DNA of 64,000 bases, from the NCBI RefSeq assembly GCF_018398395.1, contig NZ_JAHCBF010000005.1:186001-250000 (forward strand), read 5' to 3'. Source of the DNA: Croceicoccus gelatinilyticus. GTDB lineage: Bacteria > Pseudomonadota > Alphaproteobacteria > Sphingomonadales > Sphingomonadaceae. The position numbers were made by a program, and so were the translations under genes. Shown here piece after piece: positions 25,534 to 34,265 of this stretch (positions within the stretch are counted from its first letter, which is position 1; each line of letters opens with the position of its first letter). The notes below the pieces were generated by a model. The model was not told the origin of the DNA and searched no databases. It saw only the letters and a program-made list of their open reading frames with translations.

Positions 25534-25729
25534 CCAAGAGTAGCGCTGACGAGTTCGCACATCATTCGGGCACGATGTACCGAATTGATACTTAAGAGTG
25601 GCCCACAGGGACTTGTTGTCTCGGAACACGGGGCATATAGGTGGATGTGAGACGGACACTCGCGCCAATTACTTCCCCCGCTGCCGATCGGCGCAACGCG
25701 GGCATCCGTGATCGCAAAAGGACACCAAA

Positions 25730-26167
25730 ATGGACAATTCCGCCCCGGACATGACGGAAACCCTCATCACGCTCACTTCGGACATTGTTGCCGCGCACGT
25801 CAGCAACAATGCCGTCGAAGTGGCTGAAGTGCCGACCCTCATCAACAACATCTACAATGCGCTTGCAGGTCTCGGTTCGGAACCGGCCGAAGAAGAAACG
25901 CCGCCCGAACCGGCCGTTTCTATCCGCTCTTCGGTCAAGCCTGACTACATCGTCTGCCTCGAAGACGGCAAGAAGCTGAAGATGCTGAAGCGTCACCTGA
26001 TGACGCATTACAACATGACGCCGGAAGAATATCGCGCGCGCTGGAACCTGCCTGCCGATTATCCGATGGTCGCCCCGAACTACGCTGAAAAGCGCCGCGA
26101 ACTGGCCAAGAAGATCGGCCTGGGTCGCAAGCCGGGTCGCCGCAAGGGCGCTGCCAAGAAATCCTGA
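25730..26167 (+). CDS. mucR: MucR/Ros family transcriptional regulator
   Basis: 145 residues. The zinc-finger region at 73-100 reads YIVCLEDGKKLKMLKRHLMT, and the metal ligands would be Cys76, Asp79, His89 and His93, a C-x2-D-x9-H-x3-H arrangement seen in some MucR relatives instead of Cys2His2. The N-terminal part is helical and acidic, the C-terminal tail basic. MucR proteins bind AT-rich DNA, repress many genes and often their own. The AAAAGGAC site precedes the ATG. The 196-base upstream region probably holds its promoter. fur follows after 113 bases. Confidence 0.92.
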   Translation: MDNSAPDMTETLITLTSDIVAAHVSNNAVEVAEVPTLINNIYNALAGLGSEPAEEETPPEPAVSIRSSVKPDYIVCLEDGKKLKMLKRHLMTHYNMTPEEYRARWNLPADYPMVAPNYAEKRRELAKKIGLGRKPGRRKGAAKKS

Positions 26168-26280
26168 GGGATTTGAGGTTTCGGGCGGTTGCGCTTTTGC
26201 GGATCAACGGACTATGGTCCGCGCCTCAGCCAACCGCCTGCAACCGCCGACCGGCGTAAATCGAAAGAACTGACCGACCG

Positions 26281-26700
26281 GTGCCCAATCGTATCGACAT
26301 CGAAACAATCTGTGCCGAACGCGGCCTTCGCATAACGGACCAGCGCCGCGTGATCGCACGCGTCTTGTCCGACAGTGAAGACCACCCCGACGTGGAACTG
26401 CTGCATTCGCGCGCATCGGCCATCGATCCGCGCATCTCGATCGCCACGGTCTATCGCACCGTCCGCCTGTTTGAAGAAGCCGGCATTCTCGATCGCCACG
26501 ACTTCGGCGACGGTCGCGCCCGTTACGAAGCCGCACCAGAGGCTCATCACGATCACCTGATCGATGTCGAGACCGGCAAGGTCGTCGAATTCGTCGATCC
26601 CGAGCTTGAGGCTCTGCAGCGCCAGATCGCCGAACGCCTCGGCTTCCGCCTCGTCGACCACCGGATGGAACTTTACGGCGTAAAGCTGGAACGGGACTGA
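26281..26700 (+). CDS. fur: Fur family ferric-uptake regulator (no CxxC)
   Basis: 139 residues from a GTG at 26281. The winged-helix part includes LRITDQRRVIARVL and the recognition helix SIATVYRTVRLFEEAG. The regulatory metal region is HHDHLIDVETGKVVEF: the CxxC of E. coli Fur is replaced by D-x-x-T, as often seen in alphaproteobacterial Fur/Mur, so a structural zinc there is not expected. It could respond to iron or manganese. GCGGTTGC (26185-26192) and GCAACCGC (26240-26247) form an inverted repeat upstream that could be regulatory. The plsC-like gene begins four bases after the stop. Confidence 0.88.
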   Translation: MPNRIDIETICAERGLRITDQRRVIARVLSDSEDHPDVELLHSRASAIDPRISIATVYRTVRLFEEAGILDRHDFGDGRARYEAAPEAHHDHLIDVETGKVVEFVDPELEALQRQIAERLGFRLVDHRMELYGVKLERD

Positions 26701-26704
26701 TCCC

Positions 26705-27424
26705 GTGCGCCGGCTGCGGATAGCGGTCCGGCTGGCCCTGCTGATCGGCTGGCTGCTGCTCTGCATTCCCGCTTATATCCTGTCCCGCCTGGTCACGCGC
26801 CGCCGCATCGTGCCGCGAATTTTCCTGGGCGGTGTCGCTCGCATGATGGGTGTGCGGATTGCGACGACCGGCAAGCTGGAGCCGCGTGCCATCCTGCTTG
26901 CCAATCATCTCAGCTGGCTCGACATCCCGATCATCGCCGCCTGCACCGGCAGCGCCTTCGTCGGCCATGACGGCATTGCGCAGAGCAAGTTTCTGAAATG
27001 GCTGGCCGAGATGAACGACACCGTCTTCATCGCCCGCACTCGCCGTCAGACCGTCACGCACCAGATCGAACAGGTGCGCGACGCTCTCGACATTTCCCAC
27101 GTGCTGACGCTGTTTCCGGAAGGGACGACGAACGACGGCGCGGACCTGCTCCCGCTCAAGAGCTCGCTGCTCTCGGCGATCGACCCTGCGCCCGAAGGCG
27201 TCGCGGTCCAGCCGGTCTTTCTCGACTTCGGCCCTGCTGCGCAGGAAATCGCATGGGTGGGCGACGAACCGGGCCTCGACAACTTCTTCAAGGTGCTGGG
27301 CAGGCCCGCACCCTTGAATGTCACCGTCCATTTCCTCCCGCCGCTGACTGGTGAGAGCCTTGCCGGGCGCAAGACGATTGCCGCGGCCACCCGCCGCACG
27401 CTTGAACAGGCGATGGGCCGGTAG
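26705..27424 (+). CDS. lysophospholipid acyltransferase (PlsC-like)
   Basis: 239 residues from a GTG start. One N-terminal membrane segment (LALLIGWLLLCIPAYIL) anchors the protein. The acyltransferase motif NHLSWLD (His68-x4-Asp73) and the substrate motif FPEGTT (137-142) are intact. Such enzymes acylate lysophosphatidic acid or related lysolipids in the inner membrane. The exact acceptor is unknown; lyso-ornithine lipid acyltransferases share these motifs. It starts four bases after fur, so it is probably cotranscribed. Confidence 0.88.
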   Translation: MRRLRIAVRLALLIGWLLLCIPAYILSRLVTRRRIVPRIFLGGVARMMGVRIATTGKLEPRAILLANHLSWLDIPIIAACTGSAFVGHDGIAQSKFLKWLAEMNDTVFIARTRRQTVTHQIEQVRDALDISHVLTLFPEGTTNDGADLLPLKSSLLSAIDPAPEGVAVQPVFLDFGPAAQEIAWVGDEPGLDNFFKVLGRPAPLNVTVHFLPPLTGESLAGRKTIAAATRRTLEQAMGR

Positions 27425-27481
27425 AAACTTACCCCTCGCGCGATCTTCAAATGCGCGGCGAAAGCGCGTAAGGGCGCGGCC

Positions 27482-28801
27482 ATGAACAAGGTCTCCATCC
27501 CGAAAAGTTTCCGCGTAAAGAGCTTCGGCTGCCAGATGAACGTCTATGACGGCGAGCGCATGGCAGAACTACTGGGTGCGCAAGGCATGGACGCGGCAGG
27601 CGAAGGCGAAGACGCCGATCTCGTCGTGCTCAACACCTGCCACATCCGCGAAAAGGCGGCGGAAAAGGTCTATTCCGACATCGGCCGCCTGCGCCGCGAG
27701 GACGGATCCAGCCCGCTGATCGCGGTCGCCGGTTGCGTCGCACAGGCCGAAGGCGAAGAGATCATGAAGCGCGCGAAGGACGTGCGCATGGTTGTTGGCC
27801 CGCAGGCCTATCACCGGCTGCCCGAAATGATCGGAAAGGCCAGCGCGGGCGAGCGTGTGACCGATACCGACATGCCCGCAGAGGCGAAGTTCGGCGCCCT
27901 CCCCGCCCGCCGCAAGCGCGCGCCCAGCGCATTCCTGACGGTGCAGGAAGGCTGCGACAAGTTCTGCACTTATTGTGTCGTGCCCTACACCCGTGGCGCC
28001 GAAATATCGCGTCCGTTCAGTGATCTGATCGACGAAGCGCAGAAACTGGTTGAGCAGGGCGCGCGCGAAATCACCCTGCTGGGCCAGAACGTGAATGCCT
28101 GGACCGGCGAGGACGCGAAGGGCCGTGACATCGGCCTTGACGGATTGGTCCGCGAACTGGCGAAGCTGCCCGATCTGGCGCGCGTCCGTTACACCACAAG
28201 CCACCCCAACGACATGACCGACGCACTGATCGCGGCGCATAGCGAAGTGGACAAGCTGATGCCCTACCTGCACTTGCCCGTGCAGGCCGGTAGCGATCCG
28301 ATCCTTGCCGCGATGAACCGCAGCCACACGGCCGAAAGCTACATCCGCCTGATCGAGCGCGTGCGCGAAGCCCGCCCCGACATCGCGATCAGCGGCGATT
28401 TCATCGTCGGCTTCCCCGGCGAGACCGATGCCGATTTCGAAGCGACGATGCAGATGGTGGACACGATCCGCTATGCCGCCGCCTTCAGCTTCAAGTATTC
28501 GCCCCGCCCCGGTACTCCGGCGGCGACGATGGACGACCAGATCGCAGTCGAAGTGATGGACGAGCGGTTGCAGCGCCTTCAGGCCGCGATCACGCGCGAC
28601 CAGTTGGCCTTCAACAGGGCGAGCGTCGGCAAGACCTGCCAAGTCCTCGTCGAACGTAAGGGCCGCCGCGAAGGGCAGTGGCTTGGCAAGACACCGTGGC
28701 TGCAGTCGGCGCACTTTACCGGCGACTATGCGGTCGGCGATCTGGTCGAGGTCGAACTGCTCGAGGCCGGTCCCAACTCGCTTTCGGCACGCGTTTGCTG
28801 A
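27482..28801 (+). CDS. miaB: tRNA-2-methylthio-N6-dimethylallyladenosine synthase MiaB
   Basis: 439 residues. The UPF0004 domain carries Cys17, Cys53 and Cys85 for one [4Fe-4S] cluster; the radical-SAM cluster site is Cys158-x3-Cys162-x2-Cys165 (CDKFCTYC); a TRAM domain closes the protein (GKTCQVLVERKGRREGQWLG). MiaB adds a methylthio group to i6A37 of tRNAs. An AAGGG stretch precedes the start; it lies 57 bases after the plsC-like gene. Confidence 0.96.
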   Translation: MNKVSIPKSFRVKSFGCQMNVYDGERMAELLGAQGMDAAGEGEDADLVVLNTCHIREKAAEKVYSDIGRLRREDGSSPLIAVAGCVAQAEGEEIMKRAKDVRMVVGPQAYHRLPEMIGKASAGERVTDTDMPAEAKFGALPARRKRAPSAFLTVQEGCDKFCTYCVVPYTRGAEISRPFSDLIDEAQKLVEQGAREITLLGQNVNAWTGEDAKGRDIGLDGLVRELAKLPDLARVRYTTSHPNDMTDALIAAHSEVDKLMPYLHLPVQAGSDPILAAMNRSHTAESYIRLIERVREARPDIAISGDFIVGFPGETDADFEATMQMVDTIRYAAAFSFKYSPRPGTPAATMDDQIAVEVMDERLQRLQAAITRDQLAFNRASVGKTCQVLVERKGRREGQWLGKTPWLQSAHFTGDYAVGDLVEVELLEAGPNSLSARVC

Positions 28802-28856
28802 AATAGGTGGTTACCCGCCTTGCAAGGGGCGGCAATTGTGCGATTATGGGCGGGCA

Positions 28857-29753
28857 ATGTCCCGCCCCAAATCACTGAAATATATCGCGATTGTCGCCGC
28901 TCTTGCGGCTGCGGCGTGCGATTCCGGCGAAGCGGAAACCGCGGCACCGTCGCCCGCACCGACAGTTATCGCCACGCCGACGCCGGTGCCTGTCGCGCCG
29001 AAGGGTGGCGGCGGCCTGCTGGAAGACGGGTTCGCGCCGATCGCTTTCGACTTGGCGGGAACAAGCTGGCTGGTAATCGCCATCGACGGAGAGCCGCTGG
29101 CCGAGAGCTATTCCGATCCTGCCACCGTGCATTTCACGCAGTCGATGCTGCACTGGCAAGGCTGCAACTATCACGAGGGGCTCTATGTCCGCAGCCGGAC
29201 GAGCTTTGCCGTGGGTCGCGCCGTCGCAACGCAAGTCGCCTGCCCCGATGGCACGCCCGATCCCGCCATGGCGCAAGTGCTGGGCGGACGTCCGCTGATC
29301 GGCAGCAATTCGGAAGGCAAATTGCAACTCGCCGTCGAAGGCCGTAGCCTGACCCTGTCGCAGATCGACAAGCGCTATGACGAACCGGCCGCTCCCCCGT
29401 TGGAAGCCGGACCGTTCCGTTTGACGACAGCCGAAAGCGGGACGCACCCGCCCGTGCTGTCGTTCAAAGGGGGTACTTTTGCGATCTGGCTCGATTGCCA
29501 CGGCGCGATCACCGGACAGGCGCAAGTCGGCAATGGCCGCATGCGCACCGGCAAGGTCGAGGTTACGCAGTGCGAAACGCATCGCCCGACCGCACGCCGC
29601 ACGCTGGAGACGTTCTTCAAGGGCTCACCCGCCATCGCGCGCGGCCCGAACGGCGAACTGATGCTTAGCGACGGGGACATGATCATACTGGGTCAGCAGT
29701 GCCATCCCGACCCCAGCGGGTGTGCACACGCTGAAGTAGAGCCAACGGTATAG
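28857..29753 (+). CDS. META/HslJ-domain putative lipoprotein
   Basis: 298 residues. The N-terminus (SLKYIAIVAALAAAAC) looks like a lipoprotein signal with Cys21, although the lipobox is weak (no Leu at -3). A Pro/Thr-rich linker follows, then a META-type segment LAGTSWLVIAIDGEPL...VHFTQSMLHWQGCNYHEG, and a second similar segment in the C-terminal half. META/HslJ domains occur in heat-shock and motility-related envelope proteins without a defined activity. Four or more cysteines in the mature part could form disulfides. It is 55 bases after miaB and 142 bases before phoH. Confidence 0.7.
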   Translation: MSRPKSLKYIAIVAALAAAACDSGEAETAAPSPAPTVIATPTPVPVAPKGGGGLLEDGFAPIAFDLAGTSWLVIAIDGEPLAESYSDPATVHFTQSMLHWQGCNYHEGLYVRSRTSFAVGRAVATQVACPDGTPDPAMAQVLGGRPLIGSNSEGKLQLAVEGRSLTLSQIDKRYDEPAAPPLEAGPFRLTTAESGTHPPVLSFKGGTFAIWLDCHGAITGQAQVGNGRMRTGKVEVTQCETHRPTARRTLETFFKGSPAIARGPNGELMLSDGDMIILGQQCHPDPSGCAHAEVEPTV

Positions 29754-29794
29754 ACGGGACGAAATCTGCGCGGGGCATAGCGCACTTGCAAACC

Positions 29795-29822
29795 TTGCCA
29801 CCGGCCCGCGGTGTCCTATCTT
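29795..29822 (+). promoter_or_regulatory. candidate promoter of phoH-ybeY
   Basis: TTGCCA, 16-base spacer, TATCTT in the gap before phoH. The elements fit a sigma-70-type promoter and would give a leader of roughly 65-70 bases. No experimental support. Confidence 0.35.
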
Positions 29823-29895
29823 CAACACATACCCGAGTCGCCCCGGGCCGGTGCCCGGTCGGCAGGAACGAAGGAGCATTCGTGGGGAACATCGT

Positions 29896-30954
29896 GTGAG
29901 CCGCAAGCAGGCGCGCGTACAGACTTCCGCCCCGGCAGGCAGCCCCCCGGCAGGCCTTCCCGGCAATTCGGCCCCCACGCGGGCCCGCACCGAAATGGAA
30001 TTCGAAAATCCCGAGATTCTCGGGACGCTCTTCGGCCAGTTCGATGCCAACCTTGTCCAGATAGAGAACCGCCTCGGCGTCTATATCTCGGCCCGCGGCA
30101 ACCGCATCCAGATCGAAGGATCGGAAGAGGCGGTGGCCCGCGCCCGTGAGGTTCTGTCGGGCATGCACACCCGGCTGAAACAGGGTTTCGAGCTTGATCA
30201 GGGCGCCGTCGAATCGCTTATCGCGATGAGTAACGAGCCCACGCTCGAAGGCATCATCACCGGCGACGACAAATGCCCGCCGATCATGATCCGTACCCGC
30301 AAGAAGACGATCGTGCCGCGCTCTGCCGCGCAGATCGACTACATGCAGGCGCTGACCAACAATGAGGTGATCTTCGCCCTCGGCCCGGCAGGTACCGGCA
30401 AGACCTACCTTGCCGTGGCGCAGGCCGTGGCGCAGCTCATCACCGGCAGCGTGCAGCGCCTTATCCTGTCGCGCCCCGCGGTCGAGGCGGGTGAACGCAT
30501 CGGCTTCCTGCCCGGCGACATGAAGGACAAGGTCGATCCCTACCTTCGGCCGCTTTACGATGCGCTCTACGATTGTCTGCCCGCAGAGCAGGTCGAACGC
30601 CGCATCGCCAGCGGCGAGATCGAAATCGCGCCAATCGCCTTCATGCGCGGCCGCACGCTGGGCGATGCCTTCGTCATCCTCGACGAAGCGCAGAACACTA
30701 CGGCGGCGCAGATGAAGATGTTCCTCACCCGTTTCGGCCAGAACAGCCGGATGGTGGTGTGCGGAGACCCGAACCAGGTCGATATTCCGGGCGGAGTCAT
30801 GCACTCGGGCCTTGCCGATGCAGTTCGCCGGCTTGAGGGCATCGAAGGCATTGCGGTGTCACGCTTCTCCGCCGCAGACGTCGTTCGCCACCCGCTCGTC
30901 GGGCGGATCGTCGATGCCTACGAAGGACCGAATGCGGAAAAACCGCCTTCCTGA
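29896..30954 (+). CDS. phoH: PhoH-like ATPase (PhoH/PhoL)
   Basis: 352 residues from a GTG at 29896 with GGGGAA six bases upstream. After a Pro-rich N-terminus, a KH-like RNA-binding segment (LVQIENRLGVYISARGNRI) leads to the ATPase core: Walker A GPAGTGKT near 163, Walker B VILDEAQNT, and GDPNQVDIPGG. The protein is linked in many bacteria to ribosome and RNA metabolism through YbeY. Its stop overlaps the ybeY start by one base (TGATG). Confidence 0.93.
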   Translation: MSRKQARVQTSAPAGSPPAGLPGNSAPTRARTEMEFENPEILGTLFGQFDANLVQIENRLGVYISARGNRIQIEGSEEAVARAREVLSGMHTRLKQGFELDQGAVESLIAMSNEPTLEGIITGDDKCPPIMIRTRKKTIVPRSAAQIDYMQALTNNEVIFALGPAGTGKTYLAVAQAVAQLITGSVQRLILSRPAVEAGERIGFLPGDMKDKVDPYLRPLYDALYDCLPAEQVERRIASGEIEIAPIAFMRGRTLGDAFVILDEAQNTTAAQMKMFLTRFGQNSRMVVCGDPNQVDIPGGVMHSGLADAVRRLEGIEGIAVSRFSAADVVRHPLVGRIVDAYEGPNAEKPPS

Positions 30955-31478
30955 TGACAACCAATTCCATGACTGCCCCCGTACTGGAACTCGACATAGA
31001 CCCCATCTGGGGCGATTCGACCGATTGGGACGCGCTTTGCGCCGATGCGGCAGAAGCGGTCGCCGCCGAAGTGCCCGAACTGGCGCATTCGGAAATCCTC
31101 GTCAGCGTCGTCTTCGCCGATGACGAAGAAGTGCACGACCTCAACCGCCAGTGGCGCGCAAAAGACAAGCCAACCAATGTCTTGAGCTTTCCTATGCTGA
31201 GCCGTGAGGAGCTTCTGGCCGCCGGCAAAAGCCCCGGCGCGCCGATTATGCTGGGCGATATCATCCTCGCTCACGGCGTATGTAGCCGTGAGGCGGATGA
31301 GAAATCTGTTGCACTTGCGAAGCATGCGACCCATTTGCTTGTCCATGGGTTGCTTCATCTCGCCGGTTACGACCACGAGACGAGCACCGAGGACGCCGAG
31401 GCGATGGAAGCGATGGAAATTCGCATTCTGGCCCACCTTGGCATCGCGGATCCTTACGGGGACCGTGGCCCGGTTTGA
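30954..31478 (+). CDS. ybeY: endoribonuclease / rRNA maturation factor YbeY
   Basis: 174 residues. The zinc motif HGLLHLAGYDH supplies His131, His135 and His141, and the segment LNRQWRAKDKPTNVLSFPM is typical. YbeY is a zinc-dependent RNase needed for 16S rRNA 3'-end processing and ribosome quality control. It is translationally coupled to phoH and followed by the CBS-domain gene after 35 bases, giving the widespread phoH-ybeY-corC-like order. Confidence 0.96.
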   Translation: MTTNSMTAPVLELDIDPIWGDSTDWDALCADAAEAVAAEVPELAHSEILVSVVFADDEEVHDLNRQWRAKDKPTNVLSFPMLSREELLAAGKSPGAPIMLGDIILAHGVCSREADEKSVALAKHATHLLVHGLLHLAGYDHETSTEDAEAMEAMEIRILAHLGIADPYGDRGPV

Positions 31479-31513
31479 AAACCCAGGTTTTGAAAGGACC
31501 TTGAGGCCCGACA

Positions 31514-32464
31514 ATGTCGGACGGTGATAGATCAGAAGACGCTCGCAACCCGGAGCCTGACCGACGGGGCGAAAAGCGATTCCTGTGGGATAAAATCCGC
31601 ACCTTTTTCGATGGGAACGAAGGCGACCAGTCGCTTCGCGCCCAGATCGAGGAAGCCATCGACGAACACGAGGAAGAGGAAGAGCGCGACGGCCCGCAAG
31701 GCGTTGTCGGCGATCTCACCATGCTGGAGCGTCAGATGCTCCGCAATCTCCTCCACTTCAGCGAACACGATGCCGACGACGTGGCGATCCCGCGCGGCGA
31801 AATCATCGCCATCGACCGCAGCGCAAGCTGGGACGAATTGGTCGCGACGTTCTCGGAACATGGCCATTCGCGCATGCCGGTCTATGCCGAGTCGCTCGAT
31901 CACGTGATCGGGATGATGCACATCAAGGACGTGTTCCCCTTCTTGGCAAACAAGAAGGAGCCGCCCTCCGACTGGACCAAGCTGATGCGTCAGCCGCTCT
32001 ACGTGCCGCAGGCGCGCGGGGCGCTCGACGTCCTGGCCGACATGCGGGCGCGCTGCGTGCACCTTGCCATCGTGGTCGACGAATATTCGGGCACCGACGG
32101 CATCATCACGATCGAGGATCTGGTCGAGGAAATCGTCGGGGAGATCGAGGACGAGCACGACGACGCGCCGGTCCAGCTCCTCGTGCCGATCGACGACGGC
32201 ATGTGGGACGCCGACGCCCGTACCGAACTCGATGAAGTCGCCCGCCGCGTCGATCCCCGCCTTGCCGAGGTTGAAGAATCGGTCGACACGCTTGGCGGAC
32301 TTGCCTTCGTCCTGGCCGAAAAGGTCCCCGTGGTCGGCGAGATCATGGACCATGATAGCGGCTGGAAGCTGGAAGTAATCGCGGGCAACGAACGCCACGT
32401 CGAACGCCTGCGCCTCCACCCGCCCGTCGCCGCCGAAGAAGCGGAAGAGGAAGAAGCGGCCTGA
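31514..32464 (+). CDS. HlyC/CorC family CBS-domain protein
   Basis: 316 residues. A highly charged N-terminus is followed by two CBS domains (IPRGEIIAIDRSASWDELV near residue 95; VPQARGALDVLADM near 165) and the CorC/HlyC C-terminal domain (VDTLGGLAFVLAEKVPVVGE). The membrane DUF21 domain is absent, so it is the soluble CorC-like form. Such proteins influence divalent cation transport or sensing; mechanism is unsettled. Its stop overlaps the start of a LysR gene (TGATG). Confidence 0.9.
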   Translation: MSDGDRSEDARNPEPDRRGEKRFLWDKIRTFFDGNEGDQSLRAQIEEAIDEHEEEEERDGPQGVVGDLTMLERQMLRNLLHFSEHDADDVAIPRGEIIAIDRSASWDELVATFSEHGHSRMPVYAESLDHVIGMMHIKDVFPFLANKKEPPSDWTKLMRQPLYVPQARGALDVLADMRARCVHLAIVVDEYSGTDGIITIEDLVEEIVGEIEDEHDDAPVQLLVPIDDGMWDADARTELDEVARRVDPRLAEVEESVDTLGGLAFVLAEKVPVVGEIMDHDSGWKLEVIAGNERHVERLRLHPPVAAEEAEEEEAA

Positions 32465-33348
32465 TGGTCCCCAAGCGTCTCCCTCCCCTCCGCTCGCTGG
32501 AGGCTTTCGTCCGCATTGCCCGCCTCGGTTCTGCCAAGGCGGCTGCGGAGGAGCTTGCGATCAGCCCGTCTGCCCTGTCCCGCCGCGTCACTGCGCTGGA
32601 GGATTTCACAGGCCGGAAGCTGTTCCATCGCAAGCACCAGGCGATGACGCTGACCGATGATGGCGAGGCGATGTTCGATGCGATCGCGCCGACGCTGGAC
32701 GAACTGGCGGAAAAGATCGGCCAGCAGATGGCCGACAGCAAGATCATGCGCCTGCGCCTTGGCGTCATGCCGCTGTTCGGCAGCCAGCGCCTTGTCCCGC
32801 GCCTGCCCGAACTGCGCAGCCTTTATCCGACGCTGCACATCGACATCGATTCCTCGGCTCACCCGATTCCGAAGCTGGGCGATACACTCGATGCCGCGAT
32901 TACGCTGGCGGACGAGCCTGATCCGAAACTGCATCACGTGCGGCTGGACCATAACCGCGTTCACGCGATCGCATCGAAGGCGCTGGTTGAACAGCTGGGT
33001 GACTTTCCCGATCCGGACCGGCTGGCCGAGCAGAACTTCCTCGTTCATTCGGAAATGCAGCTGAGCTTCGAGGCGTGGAAGAAAGCCGTCGGTCTCAACA
33101 GCCGTCACGAGCTCATGGCCGACAGCTTCGACAGCGGCCCGCTTCTGCTGGAAGCTGCAGCCCAAGGACTGGGCATCGCGATCCTGCATGGCGATCACCT
33201 CGCCCGTTCGAACGACGATCGCCTTGCTACGCTCTACGATATCGAGGTGAAGAGCCCGTACAGCTACTGGTTCGTGTGCAAACCGCGCGCGCTGGAAAGT
33301 CGTCCGGTGCGTATCTTCCACGACTGGCTGGTAAACGCCCAGCTCTGA
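32464..33348 (+). CDS. LysR family transcriptional regulator (GcvA-like)
   Basis: 294 residues. The N-terminal winged helix (PPLRSLEAFVRIARLGSAKA, then SPSALSRRVTALEDFTGRKL) and the LysR substrate domain are clear; the first residues resemble GcvA-type members. LysR regulators usually lie divergently from a target, but here the gene overlaps the CBS-domain gene by one base and shares its strand, so it seems to be the last gene of the phoH operon. It ends next to the convergent lipase gene with no spare base. The target and inducer are unknown. Confidence 0.87.
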   Translation: MVPKRLPPLRSLEAFVRIARLGSAKAAAEELAISPSALSRRVTALEDFTGRKLFHRKHQAMTLTDDGEAMFDAIAPTLDELAEKIGQQMADSKIMRLRLGVMPLFGSQRLVPRLPELRSLYPTLHIDIDSSAHPIPKLGDTLDAAITLADEPDPKLHHVRLDHNRVHAIASKALVEQLGDFPDPDRLAEQNFLVHSEMQLSFEAWKKAVGLNSRHELMADSFDSGPLLLEAAAQGLGIAILHGDHLARSNDDRLATLYDIEVKSPYSYWFVCKPRALESRPVRIFHDWLVNAQL

Positions 33349-34245
33349 TCAGAGCACGTCGTTTTCGATCTTGGCCGTCACCGGCGGGTCGATCTCGTTC
33401 CTGATGACCGACTTTTTCGCCGCCTCGCTGTCGAGCGCGGCGATCCATGTCAGGCAATCGGCCAACCGACGCATGAAGTGACTGGCGACGGGATTGATCG
33501 TCGATTGGCAGTCGATCGTATAGCCGTCCCAGCGCCTGTCATTGGCGGCAAAGCGTACCCATCCGGCAACGTCGGCAGTCTCGGAAACGGAGGTGTGAAT
33601 GCTCTCACCCTCAAGCCCCTCTCCCAGCGCCCAGCCGCCCGCGTTCGGGTTGAAGAGGTAGCTGCTCAGCGTTTCCGGCAAGGCGCCGTCCTCACGCTCG
33701 ACCTTTTTTAGCACGTGATCGGCAATGCGCCCGCCCAGCGAATGGCCGGTCAGCGATACGGGAATGTCGGCATAGCCCGCCTCGTCCAGTCCCTGCCGGA
33801 CCTGACGGTAGATGCTGAGGCCACGCGGGGCCTGCTGGCCCAGCAGCGTGCCGTAATACCAGTCCTTCGGCCCCTCGGTACCGCGATAGACCAGAACGAC
33901 TTCTTTAAGGTGCTCATCCTCGAAACGGTCAAACACGCTATAGGCAAAGCCCACTTTGTCATCGACCGAGGCAAAGCGTTCCTTCAGATCTTCGGGGAGG
34001 ACGTAGAGTTCGTCATCGGGCCTGTCGCTGGTAAGCCCATTTTCCCAATAGGCGTTCTGCGCCAATTGCGCATAGCGCCAGGTCTTGCCCGCGACTTCAC
34101 GTGTCTGCGGGCAGTAGCCGCCCGGCCCGGAACAGTCCTGCCCCAGCCGGGTGACGGTATAGCTGCACCCGCCCAGCGCGGGCAGGCATAGCAACAGAAA
34201 CAGAAATGCGAGGCGGCCGCGCACCATTTGCGGCAACGCGGCCAT
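33349..34245 (-). CDS. lipase-like alpha/beta hydrolase, putative lipoprotein
   Basis: 298 residues. The N-terminus is hydrophobic (LAFLFLLLCLPALGGCSY) with a good lipobox LGGC, so lipidation at Cys27 is likely. The nucleophile elbow GHSLGG and the class-3 lipase-like VVLVYRGTEGPKDWYYGT oxyanion segment place it among alpha/beta hydrolases. Extra cysteines (DCSGPGGYC) may form a disulfide. The substrate is unknown. It ends exactly where the LysR gene ends and starts 20 bases before the cyclophilin stop, same strand. Confidence 0.83.
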   Translation of the reverse strand: MAALPQMVRGRLAFLFLLLCLPALGGCSYTVTRLGQDCSGPGGYCPQTREVAGKTWRYAQLAQNAYWENGLTSDRPDDELYVLPEDLKERFASVDDKVGFAYSVFDRFEDEHLKEVVLVYRGTEGPKDWYYGTLLGQQAPRGLSIYRQVRQGLDEAGYADIPVSLTGHSLGGRIADHVLKKVEREDGALPETLSSYLFNPNAGGWALGEGLEGESIHTSVSETADVAGWVRFAANDRRWDGYTIDCQSTINPVASHFMRRLADCLTWIAALDSEAAKKSVIRNEIDPPVTAKIENDVL

Positions 34246-34265
34246 GCCCCGTGTCAGTCGGTCGA

